From Acanthopleura granulata (taxonomy: Eukaryota > Mollusca > Polyplacophora > Chitonida > Chitonidae), in assembly GCA_016165875.1 (NCBI GenBank), contig JABBOT010000005.1, positions 19,165,136-19,229,135 on the forward strand: 64,000 nt of DNA, given 5' to 3'. The notes below the pieces were generated by a model. That model was not told the origin of the DNA. It worked only from the letters and a program-made list of their open reading frames with translations, and did no database searches. Both the position numbers and the translations under genes were made by a program. Below are positions 35,871 through 49,950 of the stretch, piece after piece. Each line of letters opens with the position of its first letter. The stretch's first letter is position 1.

Positions 35871-38800
35871 AATGTAGCACTTTTGAAGTGACATGTTTCA
35901 CTTGATTATGATTGATTTATTAAAATTATGGGACTATTTAAGAGTTTATTGTGAACGTCGATTAATTTTTTGGTTATAAAAAAAAAAGTAAGTGTTGTTA
36001 TCAAAAGGGTCGTTTTAGAGACTTAACGGGTATTTCTGAAAGGGTATTTCTACATAATAAACTTTTGGTGAAATACTGTGTATGGTAAGTCCTGTTTAAT
36101 GGCGGAGGACCCTATCCATGGTTTATGGTCGTAGATCAGGGAGTGTGCTGCACACCTGTTATCTTGTTACCTTACTGAATGTACATTCGGATTAGATCCG
36201 AGATCTGTTTAATTCTGCCCAGGTTCGTTGTACTTTTCCATTCACTAACCTTGGACTGTCTGAAGCTGTTCAGCTGTTCAAACCATGTTCCCTTTCATCA
36301 AAAAAAAAAAGAAACAAAAAATCACAGCTTGTTTGGTAGTCCTAAATTTCTGTACTATTCCTGCATAATGAAGTGATGTGAATTCAGCATTACATTTAGA
36401 TCTTGGGGAAATGGGACCCGTTTTGTTGCATACAGCTTTGACACTTTCAGGACAGCACAGAGTTCCTGGTTTGAAAATTTAACCATTTAGAAGAGCTAAT
36501 GTGGAAGCTAAGCTGGGAACATGGCCGACCGATAACAGAGCTGATGTACATGTACGATACTTTAATATGATTTCCACCTCTCCCTGCTCCTCTTACTCCA
36601 GATATCAGCAAGTGTTATTCGTCAGGGCCACTTGTTGGAACAAGGGGGAAAATCCTGGCTGACTTACCTTAACAAAAGTATGTCAAATAATGTTATCTTA
36701 TAAGCTCTACCATGTCTATATTAACTTTCCCTTCTAGTGCTGAAATAAGTTTAAGGAGTATTTGCCCACTTGAAGGCTTTATGGCAGCAAAATGCTGTAC
36801 TCATAAATCAGCCTGGCTGAAACTTGACCGTGGTTCTCCAGACCCAGTTAGTGTATTAAGTAGCACTACAGATGACCTCGAACTTTCTGTATATATGTAT
36901 TCAAATACGATTCACCTCTCACTTCGGGTTAATTTGTCTTTTCTCAGAACCTCAACTGCAACAATCTCAAAAACATCTTTGGGGAAACGAAGAGAAAGAA
37001 TCTATGAGAAATCATATACCTTATGTACATGTATTTTCATTCTGATATGATTTGAGAGCAGTTTTACCTAGAGGGTGGGGATAAGGCTACACAAGGGATC
37101 CTGGCAAGACTTAGCAACCAAACTACTGCTAACTGAAAATATTTAATTTTTTACGGAAATAGTTAAGTGTCAAAAAAAAACAATAACAACAAAATGTAAG
37201 GAAAACAACAAACATGGAAAACCTATAAGGAGCTTTAACAGTGGACGTGTATGTAAAAGGGAGCATTCAGGCTGATGATTAAAACAGTTCAGGGGTGATG
37301 ATATTAATATAATAAAAGCCATTTGTTGAGCGCATGGAACTTGCATGTACAGCATGTCTAGACAAGCAGGTGCCTTGCGTTAGCTGTAAAAATAGAAATC
37401 AAAATCACAGGTTTTTCCAGTTATAGACTGAGGGTTACATTATGGCCATTTCAACCACACGAAACATGTCAAAGCAACATCATGTACATAGCAGTCATCG
37501 CATGAACACTTTTAAGCTATCACAGAAACCAAGTGTGGTAGGTCAGAGCATTAACCTTCAATCAGTTCCAAAAAACAAAGCACAGCACTACATTCACAGC
37601 AATATGCAAGAAATAACTCTTCTCATTTTCTGAAGATACAACTGTAATTTTAATGCATGACTTACATTACATGTTCCTGTAGAAAACTTCCCCTGTACAA
37701 GAAAAAGCCTCCCAAAATATTTCCTAAGCCTGTCTATGAAAGCTGATTCATACAATGTACTTCAAATTTTAATTGGTATAAATATTAAAGTATGTAGGTT
37801 CTGTAAAAATAAGCCTTTTCAAGGCAGTACACTGTATATTATACAAGGCAGATTCCTGCATCTTACTCACATGTATATGTACATGTACCATAAAGCTTAG
37901 CCTACATACTCATAAAAACTTTTATTTAACTTTTATCTCTATATACTACTGTCTGACAAGTAGTGGGTTCTTGTGCTAATATATTGCCAGGTTCTTCAAA
38001 TATCCTACCCACATTACCAGACTTCCCATATCACACATTACTTGTTGTTTCTTGTGCAGGCAAATGTGCCAAGCCTTTGGCATAACCACGGCAGAAAAAA
38101 ACAGACAGATCTATAAATATTGACATATTGTAGTGTAACTTACAATCTCAAAACCATATCCACACTTTTTATGCCTCTAACAATTAATTATTAATTATTA
38201 ATTTCTGCATTGTTATAGTAAACCCAAATTTGTATAACTACTCAAAAATAAAAAAAAAAACGTGAAAAATACATTGAACAATACTGGCAGCAAATACTTC
38301 AAATCTGTGTGTTAATTTTTTTGAATTGAAGCATGTTAAAAATAAAGTTAAAATTTCTATTTAAAACTACATGTAGCACTCATAAAGTTTTTCTTGAAAA
38401 AAAAAACAAAAAAAAAAAAACAAACCTGCTCCAAAGAACTCAGGTTGGCTAAAAATAGTACAATAGCATGCATGTTGTTGATGTTTGAAATAGGCCAGTG
38501 TATTCACACAAGCCCGGACAACGCTCACATCTGCAAACAACATATCAGTCTGAAATGTTACATATTATGTTTGAACTTAACTCACTATGCACACCACAAT
38601 GATGAAAACTGACAACACACGGTAATGCCTGTAGGTAATGAAAATAAGACCGTTACTATCATAACCAATTTGACAATGTGACAAGTCTGAAAGTGAATTA
38701 TGACACGTACATTGGAATAAAGGTATATATGTTAGGTAAGAAGTTTTATACATCATGTAGAATTCTGATTACATGAAAAGATATTAAGCCTACTAGAATG

Positions 38801-40819
38801 AGTATGTGAAAATATTATAATGCCATTTACATTCATATCTGACAAACAAAATACAGCAAACCAACTAAGTTTGCTTGAAATTCCCCCCCGTCCCCTCCTC
38901 CCCCCCTCAAAAAGGCGACAAAGAAACAAGGGATTTGAATGATTTGCATTCCTTACATTTTTAACAGGATATATTGAGATTTTTAATATGATAGTAGACA
39001 CTTTATCTACAGTACCATGGAGTTTTTCATTTTCTTTTCCTCGATAATACACTGAGTGTCATTCAAGTTTTAGTAATCAAATCTACACAATTTCATAAAG
39101 AAAATAACATACCAATTTACATGCTGTAATCCACTAACCTTTCTGCATGTACATGCAAAAGGGGGAATCCTAAATCACTTTATGCATTTAAGTAATTTTA
39201 CCACGGAGATCACTGTGGAGAATACGACTTGGTGAATCGCACATGTATCCTGATATTCAACTGGTCACATGGAACATTACAATATTCCCCAAGTTACACA
39301 TAAAAAAATACGATGTGATCATGCGAAAAGGCTGAGAAACCACAGTATCTATGTCATCGCTGTGGTATTCATTTCTTTTTGAAACTAGAAACTGTTAATA
39401 TGTTGCCATACACTACACATATAAACTTCATTTAACAATACTAGCTGTGTACAAAGTTGCAGAATTGAGATTTAATTGTGACCTGCCAACAAAGCACCAA
39501 CCATAAATATGAAATGGCTACATAGAGTCGATATATTATACATTATTTACACAAAAGGCTTCCAAACTGTCACCATATACAGCCCATAAAGAATCACACA
39601 CAAACATCTGCTGTACGTCATACTAACCCAGGACATTCCCATCACACAGGCCTCATCAATGCAGCAGTTCACTCTTTGTGACGATAAATCACTGTGGAAA
39701 CCAAGCGTTCAATAATATCCGCCTGTCACTTTTCTTCTGTTATCAGTTACACGCCTTTCTGTTATTCGGAGTATTATTCTTGTTTGCCCTGTAAACTTAA
39801 AGGCTGATCCACAATGGTTTAAAAGTAAGTTTCATCAAGTTTATGTAAGCATGTAAATAAGTACTTGTGACGAAGGAAATGGATGGGCACCTCATGCTCA
39901 CAGTGTACAAATGCATGTAATACTTTCCACAATTCTGGCACTGAAGCCATTTGTATACAAAATCTCTTTTATTCATCACAAAACCCTTCACTGCTGAAGG
40001 AATGATAAGAATGTCTCACCCTTACACAGCTGGCATGAATGCGATGAAGCAAGTGCTGTGTAAGGCAACCAAAATTATATCGTGTACACAATGCGGCAGT
40101 GAATCAAAATCAGATGTACTATGCTCGTACTCACAAATGTAATATAAATGTACACGTACAATTCATGTACATGTGTTTCACATGTGTCTTCATCTTGTTC
40201 CTTTTTAAAAGCCAAGACTCATAAGCCCGATACCACAGTGTAAAGCAGGAAGTCTGTGCTAGACTAAGGGTCCGGCCAGATCAGTCACAAGTTGGATGCT
40301 GTATTGTCAGACAAATGCAGTCACACAGTGTCAGACAAGTGTGGTCTGATTGGGTCAGAGCAGTTAAGGTGTCTAGTCACACACTGTGTAGTCAGATAGG
40401 TTTCATCAAAGAAATGTACCCAAGTAGTCATTAAGCCTGAAGTCAATTTGGTCAGACAAGGATTTTGCAAAGCATGTAGTCAGACAAATGTTTTTGCAAA
40501 CCATGTAGTCAAATAAATGAAGTGTGTAAGTTCTAGAGAAGTCTTCAGCACTATGTGAGCTGACAAGTTCAACAATCAATGTTTACAACAATCTTAATAA
40601 CTTTAATGCAGAAGAAAGGACAAACTTTGCACCTCTCTCAGACTCGGATGTATGATACGAGTGCAAGGAGGGCTTCACAATGAGCAGGATGCTGCACAAA
40701 TGGCAGATATTTTTCAGAAAATTTCCTTAAAAAAAAAAGCTTGTATTTATCACAGTTTTTGTCCCTCACTTGGCAGTGACATTATGGCTGACAGGTGTCA
40801 CATCATATTTACTTACTGA

Positions 40820-43800
40820 CTAGCTAGCTATAAAATATGGAATCTCTTCAAGGTTAATTCTGTAGTCATATATCCAACGGCCGCCATCTAAGTCCAGTCT
40901 CTTCAGAGGGTCCTTCCATTTGCCTGAAGGTAGATAAATGTTACGTGTGCGAGTCTGCTCACAGAGCACTGGAGCCACAAGGATGTCATTACCCACTAGG
41001 AACTCGTCCCCTATGCCCTGGGCGACAACATCCTGCGGGTCCACCCACCAAATAGGGCGAATCAAGGGTGCTCCGAGCATGACCTCGGGGGTCAACTTGT
41101 CAATCAGCGGGATGATTGTCTTGATGTGGAACTGAGTCCAGTTCTTCAACAGCTCAAAGTTTCTTGCGTTGAAACCGTACGGGGGAGTGTACACTTTCAT
41201 CACGGGCAAGAATGCAGACATCTGAGTCCACCTGAGGAATAAGTCCTCTCCCACAATGCCGTGCGACCACAGCTCAGAGCCGTCCAGGGCCAAGTATGGG
41301 TAGCCGAGAAGCCCAGCAGTCAGCAGCGATGGGATAATGTCTGTTACGCACCGTTGGTCCCCATTCATTTCAAGCTTGCCCATGATGCTGATGGCTATCG
41401 GAAGGTTCTGCGTGCCCATCCCAGAATGCATCAGCGTTGTGTTGGTGAAATTCGTCACCAGATAATTGTACGTTGTTGTGTACCACACAGGATCAAAAGT
41501 CTCCTTGAACTGCGCTTTAAATGGCAAGATTCCGGATTCTCCGTGTAAAAATTTGAAGGTATGTATGCCATACTTGGCCTTTAAAACCTTAAGCTTGTTC
41601 AGAAACCACTTAACAGCGTCTGCATTTGAGATGTCCAGGTAGGCCAACTGATTTCCTTGCCACTTGGTCAATCCTACCGCATCCCCTCCGGCATCGCGTA
41701 CGAAATAATTCTTTCTCAACAAGAAATCAAAGTTCCTCGAAAGAAAATGGCTAAAAAGGCTAACAGGCAAGGAGAGCTGGCAGCCATGAGAAGTGAGGTT
41801 CTGTAACATCAAGGTTATGTCTTCTAGATCTTCCGTCTTGAACGCCAAGTCTCCCAGCTGTGTCTCCCAACCAAAGTCCAACTCTACCACCCCACAAGAC
41901 TGAGTAGTGTTACTGTCCAAGAAGTCTATCAGATCCAGAGCCATGGCGTGTAAAGGTTCCGTGACATTGGTGAGGTTAACCGGGCCAATCGCCCACATCG
42001 GTGTCCGCAGCCAGTCCCGTAGAATGGGTGTCTGAGGACTTGGGGCTGTGTTGAAGAACTGCCTCATGGCCAAGTGCGTGGCTTCCATATTGTCAGCTTT
42101 ACACATGGTGTAGTGAAGGTTAGACAGATTACCAGCTGTTTTTCTGGCATAGAAAGGGTGGCGGTTCGAAGACCAGATGCAGAACTTGTCTGGCATGTCG
42201 CTGTTCCAGCTGAGCAAAATAGGGTCTTCTTCGCTGGTAATGAAGGCAATGCCGTTGGAGGCCAGCCAATAGCGCTCCACCACTGAGCCAAGCACACGAC
42301 CACCCCCAGGAACCAGGGGCACATAGCTGAAGTTCTGAGCAGAGAGAGTATGGTGTGCCCCACGAATATTGGCTGACAAACCATACCAGTCCAGGATGCC
42401 GATATTGTAGCAATCCTTGGGCTCTATGTTACGATTCAGGCTCTCCCAGGTGACATTGTAACAGTGCATCGAATTGAGTTTGTAGTAGAGGACTTTGAGA
42501 GAGGCTCCATTTCTCCACCAGTAGCACAGTTTGTTGATCTCTTCCCACTCATCAGAGCAGCTCTTGGGCAACTGCCAGCTGGGCAGGTTCAGACCCAGCA
42601 CACCTTCTTCCACTGGGTCATTGCTATCAAACGCAAGGTACAGAGTCCTCGTGTCTTCCATAAAACGGAACTTCTGTCCACTCAAGATGGCCAGTCTTTC
42701 CTCCTTGTAGAAAGACCAGGTGACCAGCACCCCGACAAGAATCATCAGAAACAAGATGACCACGACAATCTTCAGTCCTAGTCCAGGTGGCCTTTGTCGC
42801 CTTTTTTTAGTCTGCAGCACCAAAAATAACACATTATCAGCAAATAATACAGCTAACCATTCACTGGGGGTAATGAACAGAGACAATGGGAAGGAGGAAC
42901 AACGCCAACAGATGGGGGTAATCAAGACAGAGGAGGGGCAGAAAGGGCAAGAGGGGCAAGTTGAAGAGGGTCAGGAGGGGCACGGAAGACACAGGTGGGG
43001 CAGTACGGGCAGTGAAGGCTGAAGAGGAGCAGGGTGGGTAATGTAAACAAAGAAGGGGCAGTGGAGACAGAGGAGGGACAGTAAAGACAGAGGAGGGGCA
43101 CTGCAGACTGAAGAGGGGCAGGAGAGGCCATGTAAACAGAGAAGGGACAGTGAAGACAGAGGAGGGGCACTGCAGACTGAAGAGCGGCAGGAGAGGCCAC
43201 ATAAACAGAGAAGGGACCATGAAGACGGGGGGGGGGGCAGTGAAGACAGAAGAGGCAGTGAAGACTGAAGAGGAGCAGAGTGGGTAATGTAAACAGAGGA
43301 GGGGCAATGTAGACTGAAGAGGGGCAGGAGGGGTAAAGTAGACAAAAGAGAGGCAATGAAAATAGCAGAAAAGCCATGTAAACTGAAGAGAAGCAATGCA
43401 GACAAAAGATGGAGCAACACAATGAAACTACTTGGAAGATGCAATTATTCTGGAAAACAAAGAATGCCACAAACGGCAATTATTTACTTTTACTTATCAC
43501 TTCGAATGTAGATCTGTGCGATCTACATACACATGCATACATATACATGATTTGAAAACCACCATTACAAATGCTACTTTTAAAATGATCATGACGACAC
43601 CAGATCTACATGCAGATCAAACACATTAATCAAATATAAATCTCCTTCATAAGCCATAAAATAGTTAAATAAAGTTGTATTACACAGTGTCCAATCACAA
43701 AGTGTCAGTGAAAAGTTGGCTTTTAATCACGACACTTCTCATAGGTCACAGCACCTGGAAGTTGTTCCCTAACTATGACACGGCTGGTGTGGTTTACCAG

Positions 43801-46800
43801 CAGAGGCCTTACAAGCCAAGTCTGACAGGATTGTGGTACAAGGACTGATCTAGGCAGAGAGAGCCATGTCTTAAGCCTGAGAAAGGATGATTATCCCTCA
43901 CGCCACAGAGCCATATCCCACTGTTAACTCCCAGAAGTGGGACGTGAGTGGAAGACAATCTCTTCCTCGACATTAATTCTCCACTGACATTATAAAAACT
44001 TTATGATTAAGGCATATTCTAGCTTTTTTTCAAATTTCACCCTCTCTAAACCCATCAACTGTTCTGACATTCCAACCAAACTGCACCCTACACTCATCAG
44101 CTGTTCTCATATTCCACACATACTGCACCTTACACCTTACACTGATGTGAGATCAATTGTTCTCATATTCCACACATACTGCACCTTACACCTTACACTG
44201 ATGTGAGATCAACTGTTCTCACATTACAAACATAATGCACCCTACATTTTACCTATATTACACCAATTAGCTGTTCTCATATTCCATACATACTGCACCC
44301 TACACTTTACCGATCAACTGTTCTCACATTACAAACATAATGCACCCTACATTTTACCTACACTACACCAATCAGGTGTTCTCACATTCCATACAAAATG
44401 CATCCTACAATTTACCCATCAGCTGTTCTCACATTCCACACATACTGCACCCTACACTTTACCCATTAGCCGTTATCCCATTTCACACATACTGCACCCT
44501 ACACTTCACACCCCTGACACACCAATGTGCTGTTCCCATATTACACACCCATCAACTGTCCATTACCCTTGTGTTCTCATCAGTTTCTCAAAACTACACT
44601 CACTGATATACTTGAGAGTGCCAAAGCAACAGTTTCTGCATGAACCTGTCAGTTTAGATTACTTAGTTCACAGCCATGTGTGATATGCCTACAGTTTAGA
44701 CGAACTTTTTTCAGGGAGTTCTGATTATGGAGTTTTAAAAATCCATTTTAGCAAATCAAACAAATTGGTTGACTTTCATAATATTTTTAAACATTTCGAG
44801 ATAAAAGTTTAATGGCATATGTCAGGGAATCTTCACCTCAACACTGAAGACAAAATAAACATCTGATCACATGAAAGATAAAATACATTTTGGTCTACGT
44901 ATCTACGTGCACGTAGAACAACAGATATATGCATGGAACTATTTAAACATGAGTTCATTTGCCTGTTCCACAAAGCAGCCCCACAAACCAAATTGGGATA
45001 TGTCAACGAAACCTTACAGATGCACCGACTGAAAGGGTTCAGTACCCTGAAGAAAAGCAAAGGCCACTCTAAATGAATCTGACCTACATACACATTGAAA
45101 AGTGAATTTAATCGCAGTTCTCAAAAGGGGAAAAAAAAAAACAAAAACTCATTCACATTTCTTCTGCATAGTAACAGGAAGTTTCTTGTGTCACAGGCTG
45201 CAAGCTGTGTCAAGGAAAGCACATATCCATGTTAAGCTAATGTATCCGGGGGGGTGGGGGTGGGAGAGAAGGTCTATTAAGATGTTTATGTATTTCGTCA
45301 CACATGAGCGACTCATTCTGTACAGGTGTTTGCAGGATCCTTAAACAAACAATTTTTTAAACAGATTGGAAACATCACTGTACAATGGTGAAGAATGGAA
45401 GTTATTTCCCAGAAAATATTTCTGACTACAGTTAACAAATAAACAGATGGATGATGACATTTCTGTACTCAGTTTTTGTCAATGCCAGTTAATTTCTTGA
45501 GATTACATCTCTTCATTCAGTTACAATACCTAAATCTTAAATATGGTATCTGTCACGGTGACCTAAATTTTATGGTTACACTGTAGGCAGTTCTATAGCA
45601 ACTACACACTATCTTATGCAATTCCAAAAATATAAAGGTAAAGAAGCTAAAATTCTCAGAACCCCGACTAAGCTTGAAAACTGCTGTTTTATTTTAGGGT
45701 GGGGAGGGAAGATGTTTTCTTATCATTCTTCTAAGTTCCATGATGCGGATGGTCATGGGTTTCCCTAGATTTCCTGCCACCATAATGCTGACCACCATTG
45801 TATAAGTGAAAAAACACCAGCGTAAAACACCAATCAAATAAATAAATAAAGTTCATGAACTTCAGAGTTCAAACAGCCACCTTAAATACAGTTTAATGTC
45901 CAAATACAAATTTCTGGACGGACAGCAAAATGTACATGAAATTTGGCAACAATACAAGTATGAGGAATATGAAAACTGCTGAGTCTTTAGTTGTGAGGTG
46001 TCAGGTTGATTACCTTTTTCAGAGATTCGCCAGGTATGTCGATGGTGGCCCGGACCAGGGTAGTGCTGTTCCGGTGTCGGAACATTGGCCTGTGTCTGTC
46101 CACCTGCACATACGGTTCAGGATGGTCGCCGTCCGCACTGACGTCACCATTATCCCCCGTTTTAGCCTTCCTTTTCCCGTTATCCCTCTTGGTCGAGCCA
46201 TGTTTTTTCTTGTGGGATGGCTTACTGTCAAACTTGACCACAGAGTTTTGTGGTTTGAAGTTGGCGGAGTGGCCATCGCCATCCAAATTGTTCATTTCTA
46301 CCTGCTCTCGCGCAGCCGTGTTGGGTTTGGCCAAAAGTTCCTCCGCCTCCTGCTCACTGTAAGAGACACCAACCAGACAGAATCTGTGAGACAACTGCAC
46401 TATGAGGGCATTCGTCTATAAATAAAGACTCAATACATGTGTCCCGACACGATGACATGCTTTCCTATTGTTCCCCTGAAGCACCACGAACGGCCAAACT
46501 TCTCCAGTTAACTGTTTACATGCTTCAATACCCAGATAGTCAGGTCAAAAAGACACTCGAGTGAAAAGCCAGAATTAGAAATCCAACTTGTGACAAAGCT
46601 CTGACATGTTTGGGAGCCTTATAATGTATCGGAAGACTAATGGATCAGGTGATCAATTTCTGACTGCCTCAATACCAGCATCGTACAAACATCCTGATCT
46701 CACTCCATGACTCATCAAGTACTAACTTCACCTGCAAAAAAATTTACATACACGTATGCAATAGGGATTTTGAGCTAGTAAGGTGGGATTTAACTTCTGA

Positions 46801-46875
46801 GAGCGACACCCCCTCCTCGATGCCCTCTGTCACATCCTTGAAGTACTCTAATGGGGACCTTAAGCTAATAGGCAT
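40820..46875 (-). CDS. MYORG / SITS-binding-protein-like GH31 membrane protein, 3 exons
   Basis: Predicted 820-residue type II membrane protein of glycoside hydrolase family 31. Exons in transcript order: 46748-46875, 46014-46356 and 40820-42811; phases 2 and 0 agree. Exons 1 and 2 encode a polar cytoplasmic N terminus rich in Lys, Asp and His. Exon 3 opens with a basic stretch (TKKRRQRPPG), a hydrophobic segment at about 171-190, then a lumenal or extracellular domain with ten N-x-S/T sites. GH31 landmarks include LDISNADAVKWFLNKL, LIRPIWWVDPQD, FLVGNDILVAPVL, the YLPSGKW block and a C terminus INLEEIPYFIAS very like MYORG. The nucleophile motif, KFDAGE in MYORG, reads KFLHGE (Leu at about 579), and no Asp aligns at the acid/base position, so it is probably catalytically dead. 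Exon 1 is less certain (0.6): its donor is TAT|GTAAAT. SITS-binding protein is an equally possible name. Confidence 0.9.
42940..43420. repeat. Purine-rich minisatellite, 69-bp higher-order period
   Basis: Built from words such as gaagaggggcag and gtaaacagagaagg, with a longer block (ggggcactgcagactgaaga) repeated at 43095 and 43164. It lies about 130 bp upstream of the GH31 last-exon acceptor. Long open frames on minus here are low-complexity artefacts. Confidence 0.85.
44085..44530 (+). repeat. Degenerate minisatellite, about 56-bp period
   Basis: Repeats of tgttctcatattccacacat followed by actgcaccctacactttacc. Two neighbouring 56-bp units (44102, 44158) are nearly identical; the other six or so are diverged. 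In the GH31 intron. Confidence 0.85.
45744..45850 (+). mobile_element. SINE family A, 5'-truncated
   Basis: In the GH31 intron, antisense to the gene. Starts tgcggatggtcatgggtttc and ends caatcaaataaataaataaa. Near-identical flanks aagttccatga and aagttcatga suggest a target duplication. Confidence 0.8.
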
Positions 46876-47289
46876 GATCGGTGCGTGGCTGTATGACCCG
46901 AACTAGAGACAAATGAAGTGTGAGTGACAGCTCTTAGACAAGCTCGATGACTGGAGGACTGATGAAGACAATGTGATGCTACAGAAATCTGCTGCCGGCA
47001 GTTAGCAAAGTAATCCATGCTTCAGAGGTATGGTGTGGCTTTAGTTAGGATACACATATAGGATTCCATGTGTGAGCAAGCCTTTGGGGCTTTACACTAA
47101 CGATTTACAATGCACTGTACTTCACCTAAAGTTTACCTTTTTCAAATTGACACATTTTAGTTTGATTCTAACTAACTCACTGACCTTATAGGGCCAGGTA
47201 AGAGGGGGGTTTTTTTCACATTTTTTTTTAAATCAATGTTTTCTTTCATTAAAGTCTTTTCAGAAAAAACTTAAGCAAACAAAAGTGTC

Positions 47290-47350
47290 ATAATAAGGTC
47301 TTGTGCTTCTGAAGATGCATTTTTACAAGTCAAACTTTAGGTAAAATACA
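47290..47350 (-). repeat. Unclassified repeat R1 fragment
   Basis: cataataaggtcttgtgctt then gatgcatttttacaag, an antisense 3' fragment. Confidence 0.35.
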
Positions 47351-49922
47351 GTATATCTCATACCAAGTGGCATATAACAGGTGCACTAGAGTACCTGAGA
47401 CGTGCAATATGTCATGTAACAACATGTACATGTGCACCTCAAACAGGTCATCTGAATCCAGGTAAATGACAGAAATACTTTCTCATTTGTTCCACTTGGT
47501 TTGGTCTGATTTTACGAGATCAGTCTCAGTGTGAAGCAAACTCTTACAGTATGAAGTTTACAGCTGATATACACTGCACTGAACTACCCAGTGAAGCAGC
47601 CAGGTGAAACCTATTCCCAGCTGCCTGGTGGACCCTGACAATCTACGTAAATATCAAGAGACCAAACCTGCCTTATTACTGGACACCTGACAAAGGTAGG
47701 ACATTTACCCATCTTATCAGTTTTAATATTTGATCTGTACATACATTTACCTGTTTTGCCACTGTTTTCAAAAATGTTTCGCATAGATCTATTAAAACAT
47801 TTCATTAATAATTAATATTCCGAAAACCATTTCAGACAAGGTACAAGGACATGTGCATCTGTGATTGTAAAACATTTTCTCTGAAGTCCTTAATGCGCAA
47901 TAAGATCTTTAAAACTACATTAAGAGAGGAGCTGGAAGGTTTTGGCTTCAAGTATTAAGGCCTCAGGCAGATATAGCTTTCGTTAATCTACTGAACAGGG
48001 TCTGCGGTCAGTGCCCAAAACTTTCAGAAACACAACCATGTACAAGTATGTAATACCCGCATTGCTGTCATGGTACTGTTCCTGTAGTAATAGTGTTGGG
48101 TCATGTAACATAAATGGCTTGCAGAACAGGCCCCTGGTACATTATTTTCAAATTTTGCAATACAATTACTGTGCAATACAAGCTTGTTATTGGATGTACA
48201 TAAAACACGGTCACGCGCACACCAACTTACATCTAGACTGTCCTCTTTTTCTCGCAAAAAACAAACACAGCCAATAATCCTCTCGCACACCAGATCTTTT
48301 GATCTGACTGAAAAGCATCTGTTACAAACACATCCTGTCAATCATGGTCCAATGTCACTGATCATTACCTTATGACACATATGCTTACATAGTAGTGTGA
48401 AGCCTAAATCTTGATCAACCAGAAGGGTGTGTCATTTTCAGTCAGTTACTGAGTACACTTCCATGAAAAAGGAGTTGCCATTGAAAATGCCTGGAGAATT
48501 AGCACACCTTTTATATACCAGCAGGTAGGTCATTCACCTTCCATACCTTTGTACTATTTATCCAATAGATCCAAAACTTTTCTCCACATTGGGCAATTTT
48601 ACATACCGGTAACGTTACACATTCTGAAGGCATCACCTAGCATTACATGTGTGACATGGTATAATTTTTTAACACAATACTAGTTTGAGGGCTTGTTCTT
48701 GGGATACACACTGTCCCTCCCCTAATTCACACAAAAGAACTGGCACAGTGTAGCTGATTTAAATATACAGGTACCCTGAGAGAGCATGACGACAAACACT
48801 ACATCACTACATGTATCACTATATGTAAGTGTAACCTGTTCCTTATACATATACGTGTATATCAACAAAATACAAAAAAAGGGTTTAATTACCTGTCCAT
48901 TTTGGTCATGGTTTACGTATTTAAAGCTGTGTGAACAAACAAAAATAATGGAATGCTGTGAAGGAGAAGGAAATGTACATGTAATATTGTAACTGTTTGT
49001 GACAAAACAAAAAAAAGAGAAGTACTGAAATAGTAAGAAAATAGACAACTTTAAACTTAAACTGCCATATAATTCAATACCTGTATAAAATGAACTGGAC
49101 ATATCAAAGATTCATCTTACTTGTAGACAATGCTGTGAATATAAAAACAATCCCATAAAACTTTTTCTTTGTGACATATGAAAGAATTTAACATGGATGT
49201 ATGAAAACGTTATGCAGATTAACAGCTACACAGAACCATGGACCAATTATTATATACAGAGAATATTCAAACTCCCTCCACATATATCCAGACTTCAAAG
49301 AAAAATAGTGTCCCAAGTGTAACATATACTGAATTGTTATGCTGCATAAGCTGAACGTCACAATAATGAGATGGCACAAATTTCAAATAAACCTGGATAT
49401 ACCTGAGGAGAATAAGCCAATATTCCTGTTCTAAGAATTCTGGCATGTTAGTATTGTAAGTAAACAGGTTACCTTGCTATATCTACATGTATGTACATGC
49501 TGATTTGACAGACAGGCTGTTAAAGCATACATGTTCTGTTTGTTACCTGAACAGATCTAGTCTAGATTCACAAGGGTAGGATAGTCACAGTATTCAGGTT
49601 AGCTTTGTAGGTAGCCAGATATTACAGAAAAACTCATTTTTATATGTATTTATATAGTTTTCATGTGCACCATTACCATACATCAGCTTTACCCATGCAG
49701 TTATCTGGAGTTTGAAATTTATTTGATCACTCTTTTAGTGATGAAATAATCATGATAAGCGCTTTCTGGATTAACTTCAAAATCAGTGTTCTAAAATCAG
49801 GAATTTGAAATTATTATAATTCCAAATCATTGGAAACTAAATTTTTTAGGCCCATCCACTATCACCAACATACATCGACTGAATTCATGAATCAACCATA
49901 CTGATGTACCACAACCAACAAG

Positions 49923-49950
49923 AACAAACGAACGAACGAACGAACGAACG
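49923..49950. repeat. (AACG)n microsatellite
   Basis: About six units of aacg in a row, ending at a gg. Confidence 0.9.

Larger units (their letters stand above)
32102..40819. other. FEM1-MYORG-like intergenic region (8.7 kb)
   Basis: No confident gene. It contains half of a foldback element (33065-33125), the tRNA-like tandem array (33811-34220), a 34-bp minisatellite (34339-34576), two further SINEs (34891-35265, 35518-35870) and, at the right, the 3' flank of the GH31 gene. Most of 36-40.8 kb is AT-rich with no structure that I can name. Confidence 0.55.

Noticed and set aside
42861..43479. Three overlapping long minus-strand open frames rich in Leu, Ser, Pro and Cys
   Set aside because: They are translations of the purine-rich minisatellite in different frames; no splice or start context.
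46801..46913. Plus-strand open frame across 46.8-46.9 kb
   Set aside because: It is the shadow of the minus-strand first exon of the GH31 gene, which has a start codon and a phase-matched donor.
47621..47695. Plus-strand exon-like frame with a good GTAGGA donor and Trp-rich peptide
   Set aside because: The acceptor is weak, no partner exon has a matching phase, and the peptide is not recognisable.
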